Source of the DNA: Cordylochernes scorpioides
Taxonomy: Eukaryota > Arthropoda > Arachnida > Pseudoscorpiones > Chernetidae
Assembly (NCBI GenBank): GCA_030710605.1
Contig: CP092886.1
Location: 157,721,424-157,785,423 of the forward strand
Direction: 5' to 3'
Length of the DNA: 64,000 bases
In this document: positions 11,365 through 21,809 of the stretch, piece after piece
How positions within the stretch are numbered: the stretch's first letter is position 1
Layout of the letters: the number at the start of each line of letters is the position of its first letter
Program-made: the position numbers and the translations under genes
Notes under the pieces: model-generated
Database searches by the model: none
What the model was told of the DNA's origin: nothing
The model's input: only the letters and a program-made list of their open reading frames with translations

Positions 11365-14107
11365 TGGAACGTGACAAGAAGTTGCGCTCAGTAACCAGAA
11401 CGCGATTTACTAAGGTAGTAAATGTTTTGGATTCCGAAATAAGTAAAACTAATGCTGATCTAGGTGTGATCAGGGACAAATTTAGCAAATTAAAAGATAT
11501 CGATTTCAAATTAAAGGATCTTGACCAGAAGATGTTGGATCATATGATGGTGGCTGATGCAGAAGAAGACACTTTAAATTGTGAAATTGAGGAAGCAGAA
11601 CATTATTCGGATACCTTCATCACCCTGGAAAGAAAGGTAAGAGAATTAATTGATTCTGATAACAAAAGTGATGTTAAATCCCTGGGAAGCTCAAATGGGT
11701 CATTAATGGCCAAAAGTTATAAACTTCCTAAGATCGAAATAAGAAAATTTGATGGAGAATTAATTAATTGGCTTCCATTTTGGGCACAATTTGAAAAGAT
11801 TCATGAGGATACTGAGCTGCATGATGCAGACAAAGTTTCATTATCTGGTGCAGTCTATGCAATCAAACACTAGAGCCAGAGAGCTCATAGAAAGCTATCC
11901 CCAAACAGCAGACAACTATGCCAAAGCGGTCCAAGCCTTGAAACAAAGGTATGGACAGAAAGATTTGCTTGTGGAAATATATGTAAGGGAACTGCTTAAA
12001 TTAATGATGGCAAATGTCAAGACTCCACCAGATGAAAGGCGGTCAGTGGCTAAACTATACGACAAACTTGAAACACAACTAAGATCTCTGGAATCTTTGG
12101 GTGTTGACACCAAGGAAAACACAGCATGGCTTTTCCCTATGATAGAGTCTTGTTTGCCAGAAGATGTGCTGGTTGCTTGGCAGAGATCACCGCTGAATAA
12201 TTGTGATGCATCAAAAAACTAATTCTAACTCCAGCTCTCGCCTTAACAATCTTTTGGACTTTCTTAGAAGAGAAGTGGAAGGGGAAGAAAGAAGACTTCT
12301 AGCCAGGAGAGGATTTGAAGGGTCTTCCCCAAAAGAGAAACTTAGAAATAAGTTTAAGCAGAATTCAAATATACCTACCGCTGCAGGTTTATTTTCTGCC
12401 AAGGAGATGGGATGTTTGTTCTGTGAAAATAATCACCAAAGTAAAGACTGCATCACTGCTCAATCTATGCCATTCAAGGATAAAAGAGCAAAGATCTATG
12501 AAAAGAGGTGTTGTCTGAAATGCCTTAAACCTGGACATCTTGCAAAGGCTTGCAAGAGGACAGTTCAATGTAATATTTGTGCCAAAGGACACTACGTTCT
12601 TCTTTGTCCTGACTTGCCCTGCAACCGAAAGGAAAAGACGCATATCTCTGAAGTAGTGCAGAGTGCTTTAGCCAATCAGCAGTGTACAAGAGATGTAACA
12701 TTAATGACCTTGATGGTCAATATTATGGGAAATAATGGCTATAGAAGAGTGCGAGCACTCTTGGACCCTGGTTCTCAGAAGTCCTATATTTTGGAATCCA
12801 CTGCACTAGAAGTAAAATTGAAGCCCATCGGCAATGTAAATATTGCTCATTCATTGTTTGGTGGTACACAAACAGAAACAAAATGCCATAAGGTGTATAC
12901 GGTCGCATTATGCAGCAACCTATCAGAATTGGACACTCTGAGAGAATTTGAATTCTTGGGTCAAGACATTATTTGTGGAGAGATTCCAAGGACGCCTAAA
13001 GGAGCATGGTTGAATGAACTAAAAGGATCTAGAATTTGGCTGTCTGATCTTGGGAGAGATAGCCCCAAGATAGAACTTTTGATCGGCAGTGATATTTATG
13101 GAAGCCTTTTGTCGGGACGTGTGAAGCAGCTGGAAAATGGACTAACAGCTATAGAAACACATCTTGGATGGACAATTTGTGGCCCTTCACCGAAGAAAGA
13201 TGAGCAGACTGATTACTCATCACTGGTGGTCATCAGCATGCACAGTAGAAATATGTCAGTTGATTATTTGTGGGATTTAGAAACGATTGGCATAAAAGAT
13301 CCCAGGGAAAATCTTACCAAGCTAGAAGAAGATAAAATAGTACACCAGCACTTCTTAAATACTGTTTATCAGCTGAAAGATGGACGCTTTTGTGTAGGAT
13401 TACCTTGGCTGGGGAACCAAGAAGGAATTCCATCCAATCGTCATATTGCAGAGAGAAGACTTTTCAACACAACCCATAAATTGAGAGCTAAAGGTATCTT
13501 CAGCGAATATGATAGGGTGTTCCAAGAATGGCTAGCTGAAGGTGTTATTGAAAAGGTGTCTCCAGAAGATTTGAACAGGAATTGTCATTATCTCCCTCAT
13601 CACCCAGTGGTTAAAGCCAATAGCAACACCACCAAGATAAGACCTGTGTTTGACGCATCATGTAAGGACAAGGGGAATCTTTCATTGAACGATTGCTTGG
13701 CAAGTGGCCCAAATGTTATTGAACAGATCCCAGCTATCCTACTGAAGTTTAGAGAAAAGGCTATTGGAGTTATTGCTGACATTAGGAAAGCTTTTTTGCA
13801 AATTGAAGTGAAAGAAGAAGATAGAGACTATTTTAGATTCTTATGGTGGAAAAGTAATCATCAGATTCAGGTTTTCCGTCACAAGCGAGTTGTCTTTGGT
13901 GTGACCTGTAGCCCCTATTTGCTTGGAGCAGTCATCCTGCATCATCTTAAGGAAGTCTCATCTGAATTTGGAGCTCTTCCTCAGAAGTTGATGGAATTCT
14001 TCGATCCAAAGAAGATACTACTATTTAAGAAGAGCATAGTGAGGCTAAGCGAACTCGATGTGGACGCATGGTCAAGCCACCACAGAGACTTAATTTATAA
14101 TGCTTAA
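11365..14107 (+). pseudogene. BEL gag-protease-RT polyprotein, frameshifted and deleted
   Basis: Starts MERDKKLRSVTRTRF just after the primer site. Gag (DUF1759-type, PKIEIRKFDGELINWLPFW) is open to 11873. It continues in another frame (ARELIESYPQTADNYAKAV, 11870-12222) and again in a third from 12203, so two frameshifts break it. The last block has Cys/His knuckles (CLFCENNHQSKDC, CLKCLKPGHLAKAC, CNICAKGHYVLLC). A protease follows whose catalytic DSG has become DPG (LLDPGSQKSY). RT begins with RPVFDASCKDKGNLSLND and carries ADIRKAFLQIEV and FRFLWW. The YxDD box, RNase H and integrase are absent. It ends at a stop just upstream of the 3' LTR. Confidence 0.88.
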
Positions 14108-14181
14108 CTCCTTTTATGTACCACCTATATATCACTTATCTTAATTGTATGATTTTCTTCCCCAAATCATAGGTGGGAGTA

Positions 14182-14485
14182 TGTTAAATATCCATTATAG
14201 TGGGCGAGCGGCTCGAAAACACCTCCCCCTCGAGCAGCACGCGGTGGCGGCGGGCATGGTGTGCGCCTGCGCAGGATCGACTATAGAACCGTTGCTGGCA
14301 AAGAAAATGGCGGTCGCCAATGTTTACGTTTTTTTGGTTTCTTTTTCTTTTGTTCTTTAATTTACATATAGTTATATGTGTAAATAAATAATATTATCTT
14401 TAATATGTTTAAAATTTAATTAAAATTAAAAGCAATAAATGAAGGCTTTTTAGTAAATTCTATTTATTTTTGTTATTAATTAACA
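14182..14485 (+). repeat. 3' LTR of BEL element
   Basis: 304 bp, TGTTAAATATCC to TTAATTAACA, followed by the CAGGG duplication. It lacks four bases (around GGCAGACAAAG) present in the 5' LTR. Confidence 0.93.
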
Positions 14486-14490
14486 CAGGG

Positions 14491-15670
14491 ATTGACATTG
14501 ATGTAGTTGATAGAACCTATGGTGATGTGTTAGTTGTGATGTGCTATATGTTTATGGCATGAGGAATTTAGTTATCTTGGTGTTCATACGACGATGCATT
14601 TCGACATAAGTTTGACTAGGTAAATGTTTGTTCACGAAGTGTTAGGATAGATATGCTCTATTAGATAAGACTTGCGACGTGGACACGCTTTCGAGAGAGA
14701 GAAAGGAAAAAAAAAGATAAAAGTGTCACAGGAAAAATGAAGGCATAATGTAGCCTGGTAAAAGTGTAAAAAATAAAAAATAGTGTTGTCAAGTCGCTGT
14801 GACACATGCGAAAAAAAAAATTGTAAATGGAAAGGCGTCACGTGAAATCGTTGTTTGGGTAAATAATCTAGCCTAATTCATCACGAACAACAAGTTTACT
14901 GAAGTCATAGGTGGTGGTTGTACGAACATAAAACGAGATTTTGTGAATGTTGGTGTTTAATTGTGAACGAGAGAGAAAATTTTCGCTAAGTGGCAAGCGA
15001 GTGTAAATTTTACGTTTGAAATACATTGGTAGAGGGGACGTGTGTGTGTGTGTGTAGAAGTTGGATGGCGGTGACCTAGATTTTGGGGGAATTGAACAGT
15101 CCCGCGTTATACTTAACTTTTGTTGTAGAAGGAAAGATGGTTGATTAGTAATGATTTTGTTAATTTATATTGGAAAATGGATTTTGAAAAAGGAATGTTG
15201 ATAAGGTAGCAAAAATCATCAATGGAATAAGGAAATGGAAATATAGCAAAACTTTTTTTTTTGAGACGTTTACATGTAATGGTGTGATTAGATTAAAAAT
15301 TGATTCCACGGAATTTGATTATAAAATGAGTGTAGGTAAAAGTAAAGGAGATGGAGGAAAATGTGAGAGTGATATATTTGCAACTTATGTTTGAAATTCA
15401 AGAGTTTTCTTTTTAAAGAAGCGTTGTTATAATTAGTTGGTTTGTGGAATGTTTTTATAGAAGGAACAATGATGAAAATGGCATTTCACTGGGTGAGGTG
15501 AGTTGGTATTCGTGAATGTAGTTGTAATGAGGACATGGGGAAACTTTCTAAGTGTTGGCTATATATTGTTTTTAGTTGGTAGCAGGCGTGCATTTTTAAA
15601 ATAACAAAAACTTGAATTTTTTCTTTAAATTAGAATTTTGAGTTATAGAAGGTTTTATTTTGAAAATGAC
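14491..15670. other. AT-rich spacer, no gene seen
   Basis: No supported frame. A short TG microsatellite at about 15041-15054 and mononucleotide A/T runs are the only structured elements seen. One minus frame at 14632-14841 is low-complexity. Confidence 0.45.
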
Positions 15671-15975
15671 TGTTAAGGTATAAGAGGTCAAATTAAAGAA
15701 ACCTCCTTTAACAAGTAAAACTTTTACCCAAAGTCTTGATATTGTTTGGACTGCCTCGGGTGATCAAGCAAGAAAGAAAATAAGGAAGACAAAACCAGCG
15801 GCTACACCCGTAAAGCTCTTCTGCTCTACTAAAAAAACTCTTTATTTAAACAACACGGCTGTTATATACATTCAAAAGGAAATTTACATAATAATTTATA
15901 CATTCAATAGAAATCTACATTCCTAGTCATACATTCAAAAAGATATTTACATACTATATGTCATGACTTTTAACA
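15671..15975 (-). repeat. 3' LTR of second BEL element
   Basis: 305 bp with inverted termini TGTTAA...TTAACA and an AAATAAAGAG polyadenylation-like motif on the minus strand. The length matches the first BEL LTR although the body is unrelated. Its start was chosen from the purine tract and the TG/CA ends. Confidence 0.75.
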
Positions 15976-15979
15976 TACC

Positions 15980-17966
15980 CCCACCTTTCTTTTTTGTAAA
16001 ACAAGAAAGAAAAAATCTGTTCCACCGTGATGGGGGGATCCTGGTAGGTGGGACACCGTTGCAGGGAGCCCAGGCTCTTATCCAGGAAAACCATCTTCTC
16101 CTCGGCACACTGCGGCACCCTCTCCATACACACCACCGGAGATTGCCCCATAAGCGTCCATCTTCTTTCAAAGAAATCGGAGGTAGTCCCAATCATTTTC
16201 CTTGATGGCCATCACCTGGAAATATTTCCTCATGTCGGCCAAAATTCCGAACTTATTTTCTCGAAATTCCATCCTTATTTCCGGGATTCTTCTCAGCAGA
16301 ATGGGTCCCCTCCTTAAATATCGCCTCAAGGAAAGTCCGTTGCGTCCTCGCCAGGAAGCGTCGTCAAACACTGGCCGTATAGGCGTCGCCTTGGACTCAC
16401 TCCTAAACAAAAGGTGACCGGACAAATAGTGTCCTTTTACTTCAGGTGGATTTTCATTAATTCCTTCGATGAACTCTTCATTCAACCAATCTTTTGGATC
16501 AATAATTTTTTCTACCACCTTTGAATCAGTACCTTGTTCTGCATCTAGCTTTTCTTCCACCCTTGAATAGGTACCTTGTTCTGCATCTAGCTTTTCTTCC
16601 ACCCTTGAATCAGTACCTTGTTCTGCATCCAGCTTTTCTTCCACCTTTGAATCGGTACCCTGTTCTACATCTAGCTTTTCTTCTTCCACCTTTGAATCAG
16701 TACCCTGTTCTGCATCTAGCTTTTCTTCCACCTTTGAATCAGTACCCTGTTCTACATCTAGCTTTTCCTCCACCTTTGAATCAGTACCCTGTTCCACATC
16801 TAGCTTTTCTTCCACCTTTGAATCAGTACCCTGTTCTGCATCTAGCTTTTCTTCCACCTTTAAATCAGTACCCTGTTCTACATCTAGCTTTTCTTCCACC
16901 TTTGAATCAGTACCCTGTTCTACATCTAGCTTTTCTTCCACCTTTGAATCAGTACCCTGTTCTGCATCTAGCTTTTCTTCTTCCACCTTTGAATCAGTAC
17001 CCTGTTCTGCATCTAGCTTTTCTTCCAACTTTGAATCAGTACCCTGTTCTACATCTAGCTTTTCTTCCACCTTTGAATCAGTACCTTGTTCTGCGTCTAT
17101 ATTTTTCGCTTCATTTCCATCATGATCTTTTCCCCCGTTGTATTTATCGTCCTTATTCTCTGCATAATCAGATTTATTTATGATTTTCAAATCTTGGGAT
17201 TCTGTTTCCTTATAATTATCCTTTATTTTAAATTCCGTATCTCCAGTTGGTCTTGCTTCCACCAATTTCCTCGATGCTTGAACTTTGACAACTCTTTCCT
17301 CATTATCATCAATCGATTTAGTTTATCATCTGAAATCTTCACTTGATCAGCACCTTCAGCTACTGCTTTAGAATTGTTCACCGATTCATAACCTTTAATT
17401 GCTGTTCCAGAATCCTTTACTCCATTACCCTTGGTTTCAGCTTCCGAATCCCCTATTCTATCGCCTTTGGACTCAGCTTCAGAATCTTCCTTATTCTTTA
17501 AATTTGCATCTTCACATTTTTCACTAGCAATTTCTTCTTGCTCCAACTCTCCCTTATTAAAGTCCATCTCTAATAGATATTCATCGCTTGAGGCTTTGTC
17601 TCCCTTTATATTTGCTTCTTTAAATTCAACTCCATTTTTACCACCAGTAGAAAGAACATCTTTCCCCTGCTCACGCATTACGCGAATTCTAGCCTCTAAA
17701 TAAAATCTTTCCATTATGTAAATTTCACACTCCTCAAATTCCTTATCTATCTCATCGTCGCTAATAGCCTCTTGGGCCAATAAAATTCCCTGGCATTGCT
17801 CATTTAATGCCACCAACTCCAAATGGAGAGATTCCAACCTATCAAATTTTGCATATATGCCATTCCTATCAATGGAAGGATCCTTTAACTCCGCATTTAT
17901 ATCATTTACCACTTCGGTAAAAATGCCTCTTATCGCCTTTCTACGCCTTCTGCTAACATCCTCCAT
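15980..17966 (-). pseudogene. BEL gag fused to acidic repeat domain and RT fragment
   Basis: Starts MEDVSRRRRKAIRGIFTEVV, clearly related to the first BEL gag start, with a helical N-terminus to about residue 110 and then an acidic Lys/Glu-rich stretch. Near 17223-17265 the frame changes. The second frame (17265-16168) holds 14 tandem units of the form EEKLDAEQGTDSKV, then DPKDWLNEEFIEG, then an RT start (PIRPVFDDASWRG, GILADMRKYFQV, DYLRFL). A further frameshift leads to a short tail at 16192-15954. Zinc knuckles, protease, the YxDD box and integrase are all missing. Either one frameshift separates two products or ribosomal shifting is used; the former is simpler. Confidence 0.75.
16518..17100 (-). 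repeat. Coding minisatellite, 42-bp unit
   Basis: About 14 copies of a 42-bp unit (45 bp where an extra Glu codon is present) encoding an acidic 14-residue motif. Units vary mainly A/V, S/L and K/R. Because the unit is a multiple of three the reading frame survives. The antisense strand is also open over 16521-17183, a by-product of the repeat. Confidence 0.92.
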
Positions 17967-17968
17967 CT

Positions 17969-18138
17969 TATCCTTTCACCTTGTAGGTAGCCTTTCACCT
18001 TGTAGTTATCCTTTCACCTTGTAGGTATCCTTTCACCTTGTAGGTATCCTTTCACCTTGTAGGTATCCTTTCACCTTGTAGGTATCCTTTCACCTTGTAA
18101 GTATCCTTTCACCTTGTAGTTATCCTTTCACCTTGTAT
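17969..18138. repeat. 19-bp minisatellite, 9 copies
   Basis: Units of TATCCTTTCACCTTGTAGG with small variants (TAGCC, GTAAG, GTAGT). It sits exactly at the junction between BEL gag (left) and the truncated Gypsy integrase (right). Confidence 0.93.
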
Positions 18139-18319
18139 TCAGCATATGGTTGTGGTATTCACTCATGATATCCTTCCTTCTCTTCTTTGGCACTACCAGC
18201 AACCATTCTCTACCTTCAGGATTTGGATTTTTCTTGTAGAGACACCCATTTTCTTCTTTAAAGTTCTGTGTAATTGAACGCTTGTTTCCACTAAGGTGTG
18301 TTCTCCTTAATAAAATCAT
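18128..18319 (-). pseudogene. Gypsy integrase zinc-binding start, truncated
   Basis: GCLYKKNPNPEGREWLLVVP then MSEYHNHML resembles the segment leading into the H2C2 zinc-binding domain of Gypsy integrases. It runs into the minisatellite at the second His region and ends in a stop. Between it and RNase H (18320-18486) the code is broken by several stops. Confidence 0.65.
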
Positions 18320-18485
18320 CCTTTTCGTCTATTATTTGATTCAGAAATAGTCTTTCATAATTTTTGTCTCATTCGTTTTCTAGTAAGGGTCCTCTAGATA
18401 GACCATCAGCGTACAGATGTTTTTTCCCCGATTTGTGTATGATTTTGAAATTATATTCCTGAATCTTCAGTGCCCATCTTGCTAA

Positions 18486-19859
18486 TCAACCGGTCGGATC
18501 TTTCAAATTCTTAAGCCAGCATAGTGCGTGATGATCAATGACGATTTTAAAGTGCCTTCCATATAAATAGGGTCGTAATTTTAATATCGACCACACCACA
18601 GCTAAACATTCCTTTTTGGTGGTTGAATAATTTTGCTCAGGTTTACTTAGGGTTCGGCTCAAATATGATATTACCTTCTCTTCGGCCCCGATATTTTGAA
18701 TTAGTGTTGCGCCTAAGCCGACGTTAGAGGCATCTGTGTGAATGCAGGTGGCTGCATTTGGATCAAAGTGACCTAAAATTGGCGGATTTATAAGAGCTTT
18801 TTTAAGGTTTTGGAACGCTTCTTCCTGTTTTCTTGTCCAGATAAATTGCACATTTTTTCTGATGAGATTGGTCAATGGGTCAGCAATCAATGAGAAATCT
18901 TTAATGAATTTTCTATAATAGGAACACATTCCTAGGAATGATTGCACTTCTTTGGCCTTCTAGGGCTGAGGAAAATCTCTAACGGCTTTGATATTATATT
19001 CGGCAGGATTTATACCCTCTTGGTTGGTTATATGTCCAAGGATCTCAAGTTCCTCGAAAGCAAATCTGCATTTCTTGGCGTTCAATTTTAAATTAGATTC
19101 GCTGAAGCATCTGAGGACAGCTTCAAGTCTTTTAATGTGGGTTGGAAAGTCCGAGCTGTATATAATCACATCGTCCAGGTAGCAAAGGCAAATCTGCCAT
19201 CTCAGATTTCCGAGGACATTGTTCATGTTCCTCTCAAAAGTAGCAGGGGCGTTGCATAGACCGAAGGGCATTACGTTGAATTCATATAACCCATGTGCCG
19301 TAGTGAAAGCCGTCTTCTCTTTGTCTCTCTCTTCAATTTCGACTTGCCAATATCCCGATTTGAGATCTATTGCTGAGAAGTACTTGGATCCTTGGAGAGT
19401 ATCCATTACATCATCAATTCTTGGGATTGGATAAACATCCTTCACTGTTACTTCATTTAATTTCCTGTAATCCACACAAAATCTGTATTTGCCATCTCGT
19501 TTTTTGACCAATATAACGGGAAAGGACCAGGGACTTGAAGATGGTCTAATTATTCCTTCTTCAAGCATCTCGTCTATTTGATCCTTTATGATGGTTCATT
19601 CCTTAGCACTTACCCTGTAAGGCTTGTGCTTTATCGGTTTTGCGTCTTCTGTATGAATCTGATGTTTTGCCAAATTGGTCCTGCCTAACCTCGATGAGAA
19701 CAAATCAGTATACTTGACCAAAATTTGATTTAACCTCTCTTGTTCTTTAAATGATAAATTTTTGTTTATTTGAAATTGTATTCCGTCATTTTCATTCTGC
19801 TTCTCTATATCTATATATATAAAAATGAATGTTTGTGTGTTTGTATGTCCGGTATACAA
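18486..19859 (-). pseudogene. Gypsy reverse transcriptase and RNase H, broken
   Basis: RT makes DNA from the element RNA; RNase H removes the template. The N-terminal part (19859-19596) ends in a stop after KHKPYRVSAKE, where functional relatives continue. The next block (19568-18960) has EEGIIRPSSSPWSFPVILVK, VDYRKLNEVT, FSAIDLKSGYWQV, MPFGLCNAPATFE and the catalytic CYLDDVIIYS box. A stop at 18960 separates FPQP from QSFLGMCSYYRKFI. RNase H follows with ICHTDASNVGLGA-like residues (THTDAS read as IHTDAS) and NYSTTKKECLAVVW. Catalytic RT residues survive but several stops make it a pseudogene. The Helitron lies upstream of the RT N-terminus. Confidence 0.88.
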
Positions 19860-21102
19860 ATTCGCAGTAGTTCACTAATTCAAACCAAAATTTCCATACA
19901 TAGGTACAAAAATAATGGGGAAGACGATAGGCTATTTTAAAAAATATATAAATCAATTATTAAAACTATATATTCAAATTATTCTACTTAGCTCACGAAC
20001 AGCGCCCTCTATCAAGTACTAAAAAGTTATAAATACGTTTAAAATCTAAATCTTCTCAATATATATATTTTATTAATAATAGATCACTTAATAACACATA
20101 TAATATAAATATTTATATAATAACTGCTCTAATTTGAAATATTTGGTAGGTTTTATTTATTTATTTATTTTCATTTTCAGATATAACTGATCTAATTCGC
20201 CGTTTAAAATAACTAATAATAGTTCGCTTAATAACACATATAATATAAATATTTATATAATAACTGCTCTAATTTGAAATATTTGGTAGGTTTTATTTAT
20301 TTATATATTTTCATTTTTAGATATAACTGATCTAATTCGCCGTTTAAAATAACTGCTCTTGAAATATTTGGTATGTTTTATTTATTTATATATTTTCATT
20401 TTTAGATATAACTGGTCTAATTCGCCGTTTAAAATAACTGCTCTAATTCGAAATATTTAGTATGTTTTATTTGTGTTCACTCTTTTTCTATTTATTTGAA
20501 GTATTATAATTTCCATGTTTCAAAAACCTATTTCAAAAAGGTCATTAGAAATATGTAAGGCCTGAAATAGCTTTACGTGCGAATATTTATGATGCCAAGC
20601 GTAGCTTAATGGTTAGGTGTGCGGCTTCGTATTTTCACAACCTTGGTTCGAAACTTAGCCTGGGTGTTTTTTTTTTTATATTATTGAAGCAAAGTTTTTT
20701 TTTTTACAGTACCAAAATTTCCATACATAGGTAAACAAAATATGAGTAAAATGATAGGCTATTTTAAATTATATATAAATTAAATATTAAAACTATATAT
20801 TCAAATTATTCTATTTAGCTCACGAACAGCGCCCTCTATCAAGGTTATAAATACGTTTAAAATCGAAATCTTCTCAAAATTTTATTAATAATAGTTCGCT
20901 TAATAATTTGATTACTTGATCTAAATTGAGATATTTATAGACGCTCGCTCGATTTGAAGATTTATAATCTTCTAATCTGACTATAATTTCTAATCTGACT
21001 GTAAAATTTGGAGCGGGACGCCAATTTATAATTGTAACGAATAGTGTTTGAATAAAACATTTAATCGGGTAAACCCGGGCGTTGCCCGGGTCATTCGTCT
21101 AG
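19810..21102 (+). mobile_element. Non-autonomous Helitron inserted in the Gypsy
   Basis: Starts TCTATATATATAAAAATG and ends with hairpin CCCGGGCGTTGCCCGGG followed about ten bases later by CTAG. It sits between A and T, the Helitron target. No Rep or helicase code is present. Two internal direct duplications are visible (19886-20090 vs 20707-20905; 20072-20210 vs 20212-20350), and a tRNA-like Pol III unit lies at 20595-20678. The flanks share TTCTCTATA, which could be coincidence in the Gypsy sequence rather than a target duplication. Confidence 0.82.
20595..20678 (+). other. tRNA-like Pol III promoter unit inside Helitron
   Basis: A perfect box A (TAGCTTAATGG, 20602-20612) and box B (GGTTCGAAACT, 20645-20655) are separated by 32 bases, followed by a run of T from 20667 that would end Pol III transcription. 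The T-stem and acceptor stem do not pair well, so this looks like a tRNA-derived sequence rather than a working tRNA gene. Confidence 0.6.
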
Positions 21103-21747
21103 TTCTCTATAAAATTTACCTCTGCAGGAAGACTTCCATAAGCCAATGTTTGGTCTTTCATAATTTTTAAAGGTCGAGGATAAGGGTTCGTTATCCAGAT
21201 ATGGGTTTTCTTATCCTTGACAGTAAGCAAACTTCTTGCCAATCGAAGACCATTTGTTTGAGTCATTCTATTGTTCTCTTCGATGACATATTCTCCATCT
21301 TCTGCTTTTATTGAGGGCCTAATCAATTTAATAGATAGTTCAGGTATAACGGTATCTGTAGTGCTCTTTATTTTTTTAGATCAAAATTGCTTACGTCATG
21401 ATTACTCACAAATTATATTTTATTGTTTCTCGTTTACAATCAATTTTAGCATTCATTTTTTAAAGGAAATCTCGTCCAAGAATAAGAGTTCGTAGATGCG
21501 CGTCCATTATTACAAATTCGTGGGATAATTCAGTGTCATCAATTTTTAAATCTAAAATAATGCTACCTACCATATCTAATTTTTTCTCATCGGGTCCTGA
21601 ACACGTTTTAGTGAGACTATTTATTTCACGACCAGCAAAAAGTGCTGTTCTTAGGTCGACCACTGAAAGATCGGCGCCTGTACCAATCAAAGCTTCGCAT
21701 AACCCTATCTTGTCCACATTAATATTAATTTTGTACCTAGGGTCCAA
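21099..21747 (-). pseudogene. Gypsy aspartic protease and linker, inactive
   Basis: The frame 21747-21460 has a retropepsin fold signature ALIGTGADLSVVD, where the family has DTG; the catalytic Asp is replaced by Gly. It continues LILGRDFL, the conserved end motif. A stop and frame change precede the next frame (21326-21099, PSIKAEDGEYVIEENN...), which is cut by the Helitron. Confidence 0.8.
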
Positions 21748-21809
21748 CTTTCTAATTTCATTTATGGTCGACTTGCTTTGATTGTAGGAATCAGACGCGA
21801 CACTTATAT

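Larger units (their letters stand above)
11036..14485 (+). mobile_element. BEL/Pao retrotransposon, internally deleted
   Basis: Flanked by a 5-bp target duplication CAGGG (11031-11035 and 14486-14490), the length expected for BEL. The 5' LTR is followed by a candidate primer-binding site TGGCGAGCCTGCCAGGA at 11348, and a purine tract AGGTGGGAG precedes the 3' LTR. The LTRs differ by few substitutions and one 4-bp indel, so insertion is fairly recent. The internal region keeps gag, zinc knuckles, protease and the start of RT, but most of RT and all of RNase H and integrase are deleted. Confidence 0.92.
15671..17968 (-). mobile_element. Second BEL/Pao element, truncated at its 5' end
   Basis: The 3' LTR is at low coordinates (minus orientation), preceded by the purine tract AGGTGGGGG, as in the first BEL. 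The internal region encodes a BEL gag N-terminus, a repeat-rich acidic segment and a fragment of RT. There is no 5' LTR: upstream of the gag ATG the sequence passes into a 19-bp minisatellite and then Gypsy coding sequence. Confidence 0.82.

Noticed and set aside
16521-17183. 220-codon plus-strand frame rich in LNQYPVLHLAFLPP
   Set aside because: Exact antisense of the BEL coding minisatellite; the minus frame has the recognisable gag and RT flanks.
17969-18138. CRISPR-like array
   Set aside because: Nine 19-bp units are directly contiguous, with no unique spacers; a simple minisatellite in a eukaryotic context.
20595-20665. Functional tRNA gene
   Set aside because: A and B boxes are perfect, but T-stem and acceptor stem do not pair and no convincing anticodon loop forms.
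19801-21111. Nine-base target duplication TTCTCTATA around the Helitron
   Set aside because: Helitrons do not normally duplicate the target; TC...CTAG ends lie exactly between A and T, and the Gypsy frame can be read with either one or two copies.
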